32,199 nt of DNA from Acinetobacter sp. Ver3 (GCF_000632455.1 NZ_JFYL01000034.1:1-32199); one strand, 5' to 3'. Counted from the stretch's first letter, positions 9,224 through 17,428 are shown. Notes: a model not told the origin generated them from the sequence alone. A program made the numbers and translations.

Positions 9224-9661
9224 ATGCAATTTTTTTATCTTAGTCGACAGTATAATCTGAACGACATACTCACGCCTTTTTTATCCCTTGAAGATTTATC
9301 TCAGCATGAATGGTATTTAGCTAAAATCAGTGTTGATTATGATTGCCTTACTGATGAAGACCTAATTGAAGGTTCTATCACCTTAAAGTCTAACCATAAT
9401 GTTCAAATTGAATTGGCTTGGTTAATTTTAGACAATGGTCATGAGTTACAAGTTTTGTTCAAAGGCATTGAAACCTCTGTCTCAGAGCAAACACTCGTGA
9501 TTGTGAAGGGTGCCCGCTTAGTTGATGAAAAAGGACAAGAATTATCTGCTCAAGCATTATCTTTATGGATTGATGGTACTCTACTCAATATGCTTCCACA
9601 TATTCGTAAAGAAATTAAATCACGTTTAAACTTGTGGGATTATGTAGATTATGATGTGTAA
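9224..9661 (+). CDS. Conserved-looking protein of unknown function
   Basis: I do not recognise this family. The ATG at 9224 gives 145 residues; an in-frame TTG at 9197 would give 154. Neither has a clear ribosome site. The protein is soluble and acidic, with no signal peptide or membrane segment. It looks like a beta-rich N-terminal half followed by a helical C-terminus ending in LNLWDYVDYDV. It lies 90 bp after the cls gene on the same strand, so it may be co-transcribed with it. Confidence 0.65.
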   Translation: MQFFYLSRQYNLNDILTPFLSLEDLSQHEWYLAKISVDYDCLTDEDLIEGSITLKSNHNVQIELAWLILDNGHELQVLFKGIETSVSEQTLVIVKGARLVDEKGQELSAQALSLWIDGTLLNMLPHIRKEIKSRLNLWDYVDYDV

Positions 9662-9690
9662 TAAGCATCTCGATTGACTTTAACAGATTG

Positions 9691-10278
9691 TTAAATTAAT
9701 CCAATTGACTGGAAAAGTTCACGATAGTATTCGGCTTTCTTTTCGAGAGCTAAAGGATAAGCTCTTGAAGAAGATGGCATACGATGAATTCGGATATCTT
9801 TGTTATCAAATTGCAGATCCACGACTGTACCCATTTTAACTTTAGTGTGTACAGATGCATTCATTGACTTTAATAAGGTCTCAGTTGCTTTATCACCTGT
9901 GGTCATAATATCTCGACAATATGGAATTTTTTTAAGCAATAGAAACATATCTGTCGGTGTAACGATTTCTAGAAATTGATCTGAGGCATTGTCTTTCAAA
10001 CGCCGTATTTGATAGGCTGTATCAAATATTGCAATGCCCAACTCATTTAGAAAATCTTTCAGCATTTGCTCTTTGAATTGTTTATTTTCACGGTCTAGAA
10101 AATAATGAGAGTCTTGAAAAAAGATCAACCCATATATTTTCCACATATCATTTTGAAAATTCGGATAATAAAAATCCATTTTCCATCTTGCTTTCGGCGG
10201 AGGAAAACTGCCAAGCATGAGTAATTTGGCTTGTTGAGGTACAAATGGCTCAAGTGGATGTGTTTCGATATCAGTCAT
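9691..10278 (-). CDS. Uracil-DNA glycosylase superfamily protein
   Basis: The N-terminal motif LLMLGSFPPPKARWKMDFYYPNFQ... resembles motif A of UDG-superfamily DNA glycosylases (SFP/GSxP followed by an aromatic and Asn). The later GIAIFDTA and RMPSSSRAYP segments fit the second half of the fold, where a base-recognition loop ends in a Ser-rich turn. These enzymes remove deaminated bases from DNA. The frame is open to 10380, which would overlap the upstream gene by about 90 bp; I chose the ATG at 10278 (195 aa) because the conserved region starts just after it and it clears the neighbour by 13 bp. The short gap suggests an operon with the SGNH hydrolase. Base specificity cannot be read. Confidence 0.7.
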   Translation of the reverse strand: MTDIETHPLEPFVPQQAKLLMLGSFPPPKARWKMDFYYPNFQNDMWKIYGLIFFQDSHYFLDRENKQFKEQMLKDFLNELGIAIFDTAYQIRRLKDNASDQFLEIVTPTDMFLLLKKIPYCRDIMTTGDKATETLLKSMNASVHTKVKMGTVVDLQFDNKDIRIHRMPSSSRAYPLALEKKAEYYRELFQSIGLI

Positions 10279-10291
10279 ATCAAATTTCGGT

Positions 10292-11014
10292 CTAACTTTT
10301 CGATCTAAAGTGATTTTGAATAATCGAACTAATTTTTTTTGCCCAAAGCTGATAGATTTCTTTACTTGGATGAAATCCATCCTCAGCCATCTTTAAATTG
10401 AGTTGTTTATACTCATCCAAATCATATTTAACCAATTCAAATTTTGGTTGTGGTTCAATCCAATTTTCCAATTCAACATTCATTTGATGGGCATATTTTC
10501 CAAACAACCAAGCTAAAGGATTTGGTAATGCAGGAAACTCATTCATCGGTGGAACTCCAGTCGCGATAATGAGCTTGGGTGAAAATTTCTCAGCGATCAG
10601 TGAATATAATTGTTCTTGTAGGCAGATCCATTTATGTGGTGAGATGAGCTGTGTTACATCATTGACCCCTATCGAAGTTACTACAATATCAAACTGATCG
10701 TCATTAATAGCCTGTATAGTTCGAATTACATCTGAAGTACGATTTCCAGTTTTTGCAATTAATGACCAGCGAATTTGAAAATGATCTCTTAGTTCTTGTA
10801 ACAATGTTCCGCTTAGCGCATCTTCTTGAAATTGCACACCCACACCAGCAGCAGCTGAATCACCTAAAATTAAAATTGATATTTGAGGGCCATTCCCAAC
10901 CAAACCATTTCTTTCCCCCAAAGCTTCTGCTAAACGAGGTGTATTTTTCTTGACTTGGTAACCTTGCACAAGTAATGCTGGAATGAGTGCGATTGTCGCT
11001 AATTTAAGAAACAT
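10292..11014 (-). CDS. SGNH/GDSL-family hydrolase with N-terminal signal anchor
   Basis: A 240-residue SGNH hydrolase (esterase/lipase superfamily). Block I is LILGDSAAAGVGV (Ser53), block III is SIGVNDV (Asn) and block V is DGFHPS (Asp and His of the triad), all intact. Residues 1-20 are hydrophobic (MFLKLATIALIPALLVQGYQ) and look like a signal peptide or membrane anchor, so it probably acts on lipid, ester or peptidoglycan/sugar-acetyl substrates outside the cytoplasm. It precedes the DNA glycosylase-like gene by 13 bp and diverges from the Fes-like gene; the Fur box between them lies 72 bp upstream of this start and could affect both. Confidence 0.85.
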   Translation of the reverse strand: MFLKLATIALIPALLVQGYQVKKNTPRLAEALGERNGLVGNGPQISILILGDSAAAGVGVQFQEDALSGTLLQELRDHFQIRWSLIAKTGNRTSDVIRTIQAINDDQFDIVVTSIGVNDVTQLISPHKWICLQEQLYSLIAEKFSPKLIIATGVPPMNEFPALPNPLAWLFGKYAHQMNVELENWIEPQPKFELVKYDLDEYKQLNLKMAEDGFHPSKEIYQLWAKKISSIIQNHFRSKS

Positions 11015-11085
11015 GTATTTGATTTTAGGTTTTGATATTTCCTATTTTAAACGATTTTTTCATATTTTCATTGCTATTTATTATT

Positions 11086-11104
11086 GAAAATAATTATCAT
11101 TTAC
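11086..11104 (+). promoter_or_regulatory. Fur box upstream of the ferric-enterobactin esterase-like gene
   Basis: GAAAATAATTATCATTTAC matches the 19-bp Fur consensus (GATAATGATAATCATTATC) at 14 of 19 positions. It lies in the divergent region before an iron-siderophore esterase-like gene, where a Fur site is expected. Confidence 0.75.
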
Positions 11105-11127
11105 AATGATTAATTCAAAGCTATAAT
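11100..11127 (+). promoter_or_regulatory. Strong promoter match abutting the start codon of the esterase gene
   Basis: TTTACA (11100-11105), a 16-bp spacer and a perfect TATAAT (11122-11127) overlap the Fur box at the -35. The -10 ends 2 bp before the annotated ATG, so transcription would start inside the ORF. Either another promoter is used or translation begins at an internal ATG. Confidence 0.4.
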
Positions 11128-11129
11128 CT

Positions 11130-12539
11130 ATGAATCATCCTATCAAATTTTTTTCTATATTGATGTTAATGAGTGCCGCAGTAAGTGCTGATCTTTCTGT
11201 AAATCATTCATTACAAGTCAGCACTCAACCTTATGCCCCTGCATGTGAAGATATGGATGCCAAAAGTAAAGTGCTTCAGCAAATCCAAAACAAGATTCAG
11301 ATGCATCCTGAGCAAAAAAATCATCTCCTCGATCAATTTTGGTCGGAAATTCGTAAAAATCAAACCCCAATAATTGAAGATTTTAATGAAACACACCAAC
11401 GTGTCATTTATTTATATCGTGGTGCAAAACACAATGTGCGATTAATCAGTGGTCCGAGTAATGATCATGAATGGTTAACTCGGCTTAAAGGTACTGATAT
11501 TTGGTTTAAAGAAAGTATTGTCGATTCAAGATTTATCGGAAGTTATAGTTTTGCTGTGGATTCGCCGAATATCGATGGATATTTATCAAATTACTGCCCA
11601 CATTTAAACCCAAATTTAAAAGAATCACGAGATCAGCGTCGATCTATTTTAAAGGTACAACAACTCGACCCTTTCAATCCTCATAAGTGGTTTGATTCTA
11701 AAAACATTGCCTTAAAAACGAATACCACGCTGAGGAATGAAAATATCGCAAAACTCAGTCGAGCGCCCAATTTTATTGATCCAACTCAAATGGCTGAAAA
11801 TAGTGAAAAACAATTAGTTTCATCCGTGTTGAAAAGTAAAGTTTTGGGAAATGATCGTCTTATTCAGATTTATGCAACTCCACCTCAAGTCGGAAAATCA
11901 TATATCACTCTGATTTTTTTTGATGGTGAGCAATATGCGCATTTAGTTAAAGTTCCCCAGATATTAGATCAGTTGGTTCAACAACAGCAACTCCCACCTA
12001 TACAGGCTGTTTTTGTTGGACACCCAAATGATCAATTACGTGCTAAAGAACTTAGCCCCAATCCAGAATACACACAGTTTTTTCAAGAAGAATTATTGCC
12101 TTGGATGAGTCAACATTTGCCCTATCAACATGATCACAACAAAACAGTCTTATTGGGTTCAAGTTTAGGTGGTCTGAGTTCTGCTTATTTGGCGTTAAAA
12201 ACATCCAATGATATTAGTCACGTCGTGCCACTTTCTGGTTCATTTTGGTGGAAATCTGATCCAAACGATACAATCAATGGTATGAGTAAACTGATCAGAG
12301 CTTCAACATTAGACAATACAAAGAAACTCAATTGGTATATTTCAGCCAATAGCTATGAAAATTCGAGACAAAATAATAGCTTAAGCATTCTAGAAACCTC
12401 TCCGATTGTCGCTCAGGATTTAATCGATCAGGGACACAATGTTCACTATCAAGAATATATAGGCGGACATTCATATGCCGTTTGGCAAATCGTCATACAA
12501 GATGCTTTGAAATATTTCTTTAAAAATAAATCCCACTAA
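11130..12539 (+). CDS. Periplasmic enterochelin esterase-like protein (Fes/PfeE type)
   Basis: Likely hydrolyses imported ferric enterobactin or a related catecholate so that iron can be released. The N-terminus (MNHPIKFFSILMLMSAAVSA) is a signal peptide, so it acts in the periplasm, like P. aeruginosa PfeE and unlike cytoplasmic E. coli Fes. A Fes-type N-terminal domain (about 60-170, with EWLTRLKGTDIWF and SYSF) precedes the esterase domain, whose nucleophile elbow is GSSLGGLSS and whose catalytic His lies in GGHSYAVW near the C-terminus. Length is 469 aa. A Fur box just upstream supports an iron role. The start codon is uncertain because a perfect -10 sits 2 bp before this ATG; internal ATGs at codons 12 and 14 would shorten the signal peptide. 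No siderophore receptor gene is adjacent. Confidence 0.87.
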   Translation: MNHPIKFFSILMLMSAAVSADLSVNHSLQVSTQPYAPACEDMDAKSKVLQQIQNKIQMHPEQKNHLLDQFWSEIRKNQTPIIEDFNETHQRVIYLYRGAKHNVRLISGPSNDHEWLTRLKGTDIWFKESIVDSRFIGSYSFAVDSPNIDGYLSNYCPHLNPNLKESRDQRRSILKVQQLDPFNPHKWFDSKNIALKTNTTLRNENIAKLSRAPNFIDPTQMAENSEKQLVSSVLKSKVLGNDRLIQIYATPPQVGKSYITLIFFDGEQYAHLVKVPQILDQLVQQQQLPPIQAVFVGHPNDQLRAKELSPNPEYTQFFQEELLPWMSQHLPYQHDHNKTVLLGSSLGGLSSAYLALKTSNDISHVVPLSGSFWWKSDPNDTINGMSKLIRASTLDNTKKLNWYISANSYENSRQNNSLSILETSPIVAQDLIDQGHNVHYQEYIGGHSYAVWQIVIQDALKYFFKNKSH

Positions 12540-12550
12540 ATGTGGGATTT
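12521..12550 (-). terminator. Terminator for the SDR operon, overlapping the esterase stop codon
   Basis: AAATCCCAC (12528-12536) and GTGGGATTT (12542-12550), loop TAAAT, form a 9-bp stem. The U-tract is on the minus strand (12520-12527), so it mainly ends the operon arriving from the right. The loop contains the stop codon of the plus-strand esterase gene, so the two convergent genes share this element. Confidence 0.8.
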
Positions 12551-12563
12551 ATAAGACGTTATT

Positions 12564-13307
12564 TTAACTCAGCTTATTGACGAGCTGAAGCGGTAAAACC
12601 TTCATTGCAAAACCCAATGGCAACCATGGCCACTTTGGAACATATGCTTTGACTGGTTGCTTTTCGATTGCTTCAGCTAATAGTCGTGATCCTGTGGCTT
12701 GATCGACCTCAAAAGGTAATTTTCCAGCACCTTCATTAATTTCAGTTCGAATGTAACCAGGATAAATCGTTGAAACTTTAATTGGTGTTCCAAGAAGTTC
12801 AGCTCGAATCCCTTCGGCTAAATGCGCAATTCCCGCTTTACTGGCAGCATAAGCTGTAAGATGTTTTGGCATACCACGCAAAGCACTCATCGACGAAATT
12901 ACAACTAAATGTCCTGAATTTTGAGATCTAAAAATTTCGACCGCTGCTTCACATTGTGCCATCGCAGAAATAAAATTAGTTTCAACTGTTGCTTTATTAA
13001 TCGAAAAATTACCTTTACCGATACGACGTCCTTCGCCCACACCAGCATTGACTATCACTCGATCGATAGTGCCTAGCTCATCTTTAAACTCTTTAAATAC
13101 ACGGAAGACTTGCTCATCATCCTTGACATCCAATGCCTTCGCACTTACTTTTACCTGATAGCGTTGTTCTATTTCATCTTTTAAAGCATACAACCTTTGT
13201 AAACGACGTGCACAGATCGCTAGGTTATATCCTTTTTTTGCAAACTCTTGTGCCATCCCAGCACCGATACCTGAGCTTGCACCTGTAATTAATATAGTTT
13301 TGTTCAT
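12564..13307 (-). CDS. Short-chain dehydrogenase/reductase (SDR), last gene of the acyl-CoA operon
   Basis: A 247-residue classical SDR with the NAD(P) motif TGASSGIGAGM near the N-terminus, NAG (VNAGVG), the catalytic Ser in VVISSMSALRG, and YAASKAG carrying the Tyr and Lys. ARR after the second strand hints at NADPH preference. It lies 31 bp after the histidine-phosphatase-like gene on the same strand. In the P. putida levulinate (lva) pathway a reductase acts together with a kinase and an acyl-CoA dehydrogenase, reducing the 4-oxoacyl-CoA to 4-hydroxyacyl-CoA. A similar role is plausible here but is inferred from context. Confidence 0.88.
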   Translation of the reverse strand: MNKTILITGASSGIGAGMAQEFAKKGYNLAICARRLQRLYALKDEIEQRYQVKVSAKALDVKDDEQVFRVFKEFKDELGTIDRVIVNAGVGEGRRIGKGNFSINKATVETNFISAMAQCEAAVEIFRSQNSGHLVVISSMSALRGMPKHLTAYAASKAGIAHLAEGIRAELLGTPIKVSTIYPGYIRTEINEGAGKLPFEVDQATGSRLLAEAIEKQPVKAYVPKWPWLPLGFAMKVLPLQLVNKLS

Positions 13308-13338
13308 TCCATTTTCTCTCTATGGCATATAGCCTTGA

Positions 13339-14037
13339 TCAAATCCAAGTGAGCAAATCACGATCTTGTTCTTTTAAATAATGATGTTCATTTAAACTGA
13401 GTAATTGTGGTTCTGTACCAACCAATCTTAAGGTGGTAAAACTGGTATTGGTGATTGCCCAGTTCAATGCAAAAGTTTTGTCTGCACTTAAACCAAGTAA
13501 ATGCCCTGCAACAACAGATATAACACCACCAGACGTATAAACTACGGCATAGCGAGGTTTTTCTGTTTCAAGTTGTATACATAGTTTGTTCAAGCCTTGA
13601 AGTACTCTTTGCTGAAATTGAGGCCAGCTTTCATCATAATCATGATGATGATCACCCTTGGTCCAACGTTGAATTGCACCTTCAAAAATTTTTCCTAAAT
13701 ATGCACGAGGATCTACCGCTTGACCAACATCTTTTTTAAGTAATGCAGGATCTGCAAAACGTGGTTCATATTTTGCAAACACTTGTTGATGATTGAACTC
13801 GTTCCAATGTGGATCGATATCAATATGACTGTCAGGAAAACACTCATTCAAAGAGATATCCGCCGTCTGCTGATGACGTTTCATCGAGCCAGCTAATACA
13901 TAGGGCTGCTCTTGTATTAACTTTTGAAAATATTGCCCCAACACACGTGCTTGAACTTCACCTTTCTGAGAAAGCTGATCATAACTTTCAGCACCAAATG
14001 AAGCTTGACCATGTCTGACCAAATATATTGTCGTCAT
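13339..14037 (-). CDS. Histidine phosphatase superfamily protein with altered second His
   Basis: A 232-residue branch-1 histidine phosphatase fold: the phospho-acceptor motif YLVRHGQASFG has His9, and the conserved second Arg is in AGSMKRHQQTA. The usual catalytic-pocket HGG in the C-terminal half reads TSGGV here, so the second His is replaced by Ser. Its start overlaps the stop of the kinase gene by 4 bp (ATGA), indicating translational coupling. It might remove phosphate from a pathway intermediate, or it may be a binding or regulatory partner if the missing His abolishes activity. Function is not established by the sequence. Confidence 0.82.
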   Translation of the reverse strand: MTTIYLVRHGQASFGAESYDQLSQKGEVQARVLGQYFQKLIQEQPYVLAGSMKRHQQTADISLNECFPDSHIDIDPHWNEFNHQQVFAKYEPRFADPALLKKDVGQAVDPRAYLGKIFEGAIQRWTKGDHHHDYDESWPQFQQRVLQGLNKLCIQLETEKPRYAVVYTSGGVISVVAGHLLGLSADKTFALNWAITNTSFTTLRLVGTEPQLLSLNEHHYLKEQDRDLLTWI

Positions 14038-15155
14038 CTTGGCAGAATATCCTGTAATTTTGCGAGATAAGTTTTTGCAATTTCATTCGCTTCAAGCTTT
14101 TGTATACCTATGAGTTTTAAAGCACGAATATGTAATGCATGAATCACAATCCAAAAATCCTTAAATGCAGGATTATCCGTTTGTTTATGGTAATAACGAT
14201 AATAAATTTGTTGTGCTATGACCGCTAATCTAAAGATCCCAAAAACTTCATAGAACGTCCAGTTAGATGGCTTTAGTCCCGTTTTTTCTAGGTAATAATC
14301 CACAACTTCTTTACGTGTAAACATGCCTTTAAGATGTGTAGGTTGTCGACGTGTCGATTTAAAGATCATATTGTCGTTTTCTTCAACCCAATATGCTAAG
14401 GCTGATCCTAAATCCATAAGTGGATCACCAATTGTCGCCATTTCCCAATCCAACACCCCGATGACCTCAGTAGGCTGTTGAGGATTCAAAATGACATTAT
14501 CAAAACGCCAATCGTTGTGAATAATACAGTTGGTTGAATCCTCAGGAATATTGTCTTTAAGCCAATTTCGTACAAACTTAAAGGTCGGCACATTGATGGT
14601 ATGGGCTTTGTCGTAGCGACTGTCCCAACCTTCGACCTGACGACGGCAGTAACCCTCACCTTTTCCAATTTGCTCAAGTGCTGTTCCTTGATAAGGAACT
14701 TGGTGCAATTCAATCAATTTGTCTAAAACATTTATACAAAGCTGATGCACATCAAATTCAGTGAGTTTTAGTTCTGGTGGAAGCTTTGCCCTTGGTATAA
14801 TTCCCTCGATTCGCTGCATCACATAAAAATCGCATCCGAGTACAGATTCATCCTGACATAATGCCAGCATTTTGGGCACGACTGGATATAGATCTTTTAA
14901 AGCTTTCTGAACATTATGTTCTCGAACCATATCATGAGCAGATTTGGCTTTGGTTCCTGCGGGTGGTCTTCTTAATATCAGATCTGCATTGCTATATTTT
15001 AGCCGGTATGTCCAGTTTGAAGTTCCACCAGAATATTGTGTAACTTCTACAGGCTCAATCACTTCCACACCATTTTGATTTAACCAGTTTGTGACTGAAA
15101 CGATATCGAGCTCTTCACCACGTCTGACTTGCCCTGCTGTATCTATAACTGACAT
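14034..15155 (-). CDS. APH-fold phosphotransferase, ACAD10/11 kinase-domain type
   Basis: A 373-residue aminoglycoside-phosphotransferase-fold kinase. Seen: a glycine-rich nucleotide loop (YSGGTSNWTYRL), the invariant Arg-rich ILRRPPAGTKAKSAHDMVREH, the catalytic loop IIHNDWRFDN (H213, D215, N220) and the metal motif GVLDWEMATIGDP (D236). This is the kinase type fused to an acyl-CoA dehydrogenase in human ACAD10/ACAD11 and separate as LvaA in P. putida, where it phosphorylates the 4-hydroxyl of a 4-hydroxyacyl-CoA. It sits between a matching dehydrogenase (27 bp upstream) and a histidine-phosphatase-like gene (4-bp overlap). It is not expected to confer aminoglycoside resistance. Confidence 0.88.
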   Translation of the reverse strand: MSVIDTAGQVRRGEELDIVSVTNWLNQNGVEVIEPVEVTQYSGGTSNWTYRLKYSNADLILRRPPAGTKAKSAHDMVREHNVQKALKDLYPVVPKMLALCQDESVLGCDFYVMQRIEGIIPRAKLPPELKLTEFDVHQLCINVLDKLIELHQVPYQGTALEQIGKGEGYCRRQVEGWDSRYDKAHTINVPTFKFVRNWLKDNIPEDSTNCIIHNDWRFDNVILNPQQPTEVIGVLDWEMATIGDPLMDLGSALAYWVEENDNMIFKSTRRQPTHLKGMFTRKEVVDYYLEKTGLKPSNWTFYEVFGIFRLAVIAQQIYYRYYHKQTDNPAFKDFWIVIHALHIRALKLIGIQKLEANEIAKTYLAKLQDILPR

Positions 15156-15182
15156 ATTTCTTCCTTAAATCGAGTGCTCATC

Positions 15183-16424
15183 TTATTGAGAATGACGAGT
15201 TGAAAAACCATGTTTCGCAAGTTCCAATTTTGCAATCATGCCTTTATGCACCTCATCTGGCCCATCTGCCAAACGTAATGCACGCGCTTGTGCAAAAAAA
15301 CCTGTCAATGGCGTATCTCTAGATAGACCTGCACCGCCGTGAATTTGCATTGCCATATCGACAACTTTTTCCAAAACACTAGGTGCAACGACTTTAATTG
15401 CAGAGATTTCAGTGAGTGCAGCCATATTGCCCAGTTTATCCATTTTATATGCCGCATATAAGGTCAAAAGACGTGCTTGATCGATGGCAACACGCGCTTC
15501 CGCGACTCTTTCCAAATTACCACCAAGTTTCAAAATTTCCTTACCGAATGCTTTTCTTTGCATTCCACGATCAATCATTAATTCCAATGATTTCTCAGCA
15601 GCACCGATACAACGCATGCAATGATGAATACGTCCTGGACCAAGTCGCCCCTGTGCAATCTCAAACCCTTGACCTGCTCCACCAATAAAATGAGTGACTG
15701 GAACACGAACATTATTAAAGGTTACTTCTCCATGACCGTGTGGCGCATCATAATCACCAAATACAGGTAACATTCTTTCAATTTTTACGCCCTCAGTTTC
15801 AACTGGAACTAAAACCATTGAATGTTGTTGATGTCGACCTTTATTTGCATCTGGTGTATGTGCCATAAATATAATGATTTTTGCATTAGGATCGCCTAAA
15901 CCCGAAGACCACCATTTGCGTCCATTTAAAACAATTTCGTCTCCCTCAATTACAGCAGTGGCTTGCATGTTCGTCGCATCTGAAGAAGCAACTTCTGGTT
16001 CAGTCATGCAAAATACGGATCGAATTTTTCCGTCTAAGAGAGGTTTTAACCATTGCTCTTTTTGTTGTTCTGAGCCATAGCGCCAAATTAACTCCATATT
16101 ACCGCTATCTGGCGCATTACAATTGAAAACCGTAGGAGCCAATAAACTACGGCCAGTTAACTCAGCAATGTGTGCATATTCTTGAACTGTTAAACCTTGA
16201 CCAAATTCTGGGTCTGGTAAAAAAAGATTCCACAAATTTTGCGATTTAGCTTTATGTTTGAGTACTTCAAGTTCTGCTGGCCACATCCATGATGTCCAAT
16301 CATCACTTGAATTTAATTGATGAGCTTTATGCCAAAATTCTTGTTCTATAGGCTCTATTTCGTCTTGAATAAAGCGTTGTGCTAAATCATAAAAGTGTTT
16401 AGCTTTTTCCGTTAATTGAAACAT
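15183..16424 (-). CDS. Acyl-CoA dehydrogenase family protein, ACAD10/11 type
   Basis: A 413-residue FAD-dependent acyl-CoA dehydrogenase family member and first gene of the operon. The core is complete: FCMTEPEVASSDATNM and KWWSSGLGDPNAK for FAD and substrate, QIHGGAGLSRDTPL, and a C-terminal ADGPDEVHKG with E391, typical of the ACAD10/ACAD11 group rather than fatty-acid beta-oxidation enzymes. In the P. putida lva and the ACAD10/11 routes, this type of protein works on the 4-phosphoacyl-CoA made by the kinase, removing the phosphate so that beta-oxidation can continue. Assignment to that reaction here is inference from sequence type and neighbours. It diverges from a LysR regulator gene. Confidence 0.9.
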   Translation of the reverse strand: MFQLTEKAKHFYDLAQRFIQDEIEPIEQEFWHKAHQLNSSDDWTSWMWPAELEVLKHKAKSQNLWNLFLPDPEFGQGLTVQEYAHIAELTGRSLLAPTVFNCNAPDSGNMELIWRYGSEQQKEQWLKPLLDGKIRSVFCMTEPEVASSDATNMQATAVIEGDEIVLNGRKWWSSGLGDPNAKIIIFMAHTPDANKGRHQQHSMVLVPVETEGVKIERMLPVFGDYDAPHGHGEVTFNNVRVPVTHFIGGAGQGFEIAQGRLGPGRIHHCMRCIGAAEKSLELMIDRGMQRKAFGKEILKLGGNLERVAEARVAIDQARLLTLYAAYKMDKLGNMAALTEISAIKVVAPSVLEKVVDMAMQIHGGAGLSRDTPLTGFFAQARALRLADGPDEVHKGMIAKLELAKHGFSTRHSQ

Positions 16425-16463
16425 TAATCCCTCGAACTATATTCTCTTCACGCTTTACATCAA

Positions 16464-16484
16464 CATAGCTTGAAACCTACTATG
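16464..16484. promoter_or_regulatory. LysR-type operator candidate in the divergent promoter region
   Basis: CATAG and CTATG form a perfect 5-bp dyad with 11 bp between, inside the 89-bp gap separating the acyl-CoA dehydrogenase gene from the lysR gene. Size and placement fit a LysR-family recognition site governing both directions. Confidence 0.45.
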
Positions 16485-16513
16485 AATGAAATGATTTATT
16501 TAAATATTACTTT

Positions 16514-17428
16514 ATGAATAGAATTCATCAGGAGTCTGTGGATCTGAGCGCTTTTTCACACATTGATATCAATCTATATCCATTATTTATTGCGATATAC
16601 GAACATCAAAGTATTACTAAAGCCGCAAATTTGATGTGTATTACACAATCTGCAGCCAGTCACGCTTTACAGCGATTAAGATTACAATTGAAAGATGATC
16701 TTTTTATCCGAAGTGGTATAAAGATGGTTGCGACACCCTTTTCACATCAAATTTATCCACGAATAAAAGAAACATTAATCGCAATTCAGCATATCTCGAC
16801 TCATCATATATCTTTTGATCCACTGACGATTCAATCTATTCGTATAGCAATTCATGATGAAATTGAGCCTTTAATTTTTCCGCAGTTAATCCGTCATTTT
16901 CGTGATTTAGGACTAGCGACACGGTTTCAAAGTATCAAATTAGATCGAACTAATTGGGCAAAAGATTTATTGTCACAGCAACTTGATTTAGTGGTCGATC
17001 TTCAACAGAAAGTTGATGAGAAAATTTATTTTAACCCTTTAGTGAATGATCGCTTTGTCATATGTGGTTTGACAACCATCGAAAATTTAGAACAATACAA
17101 ACATGCCCAACATATTGGTGTTTCATCAAGGCATTCTGGTGTGCTTATTGAAGATTTACATTTTAAAAAGTTGAATATTCAACGTGATATTTTTTTACGC
17201 TGTCAACACTATTCAACAGCACTACAAATTTTGAAGGAGTATCCTGACACATTGCTAACCTTACCTTTTAGTATTTTAAAAAATTTGAAATTACCTCAAG
17301 ATTTAAAAATTTCTGAACTTCCTGTTGAATTTCCTTTAATGAAAATGGGAATTTATTGGAATTCACAATTAGCATCACATCAAAAGTTTGAATATTTAAT
17401 TTCAGAAATTAATAAAATTTTTGCTTAG
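16514..17428 (+). CDS. LysR-family transcriptional regulator of the adjacent acyl-CoA operon
   Basis: A 304-residue LysR regulator: winged helix-turn-helix at about 18-77 (LYPLFIAIYEHQSITKAAN, ITQSAASHALQRLR, LFIRSG) followed by a periplasmic-binding-protein-like effector domain. It diverges from the acyl-CoA dehydrogenase operon with an 89-bp shared region containing a dyad. It probably activates or represses that operon in response to a pathway intermediate; this is inferred from the usual LysR arrangement. The N-terminus is about 17 residues longer than the minimal HTH start. No good ribosome site precedes the ATG. Confidence 0.88.
   Translation: MNRIHQESVDLSAFSHIDINLYPLFIAIYEHQSITKAANLMCITQSAASHALQRLRLQLKDDLFIRSGIKMVATPFSHQIYPRIKETLIAIQHISTHHISFDPLTIQSIRIAIHDEIEPLIFPQLIRHFRDLGLATRFQSIKLDRTNWAKDLLSQQLDLVVDLQQKVDEKIYFNPLVNDRFVICGLTTIENLEQYKHAQHIGVSSRHSGVLIEDLHFKKLNIQRDIFLRCQHYSTALQILKEYPDTLLTLPFSILKNLKLPQDLKISELPVEFPLMKMGIYWNSQLASHQKFEYLISEINKIFA

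Noticed and set aside
10279..10380. N-terminal extension of the DNA glycosylase-like gene overlapping the SGNH gene
   Set aside because: It would overlap about 90 bp of a well-supported gene and has no family motif; the ATG at 10278 is preferred.
14034..15155. Aminoglycoside resistance kinase
   Set aside because: The APH fold is shared, but the sequence type and operon match the ACAD10/11 kinase group rather than antibiotic kinases.
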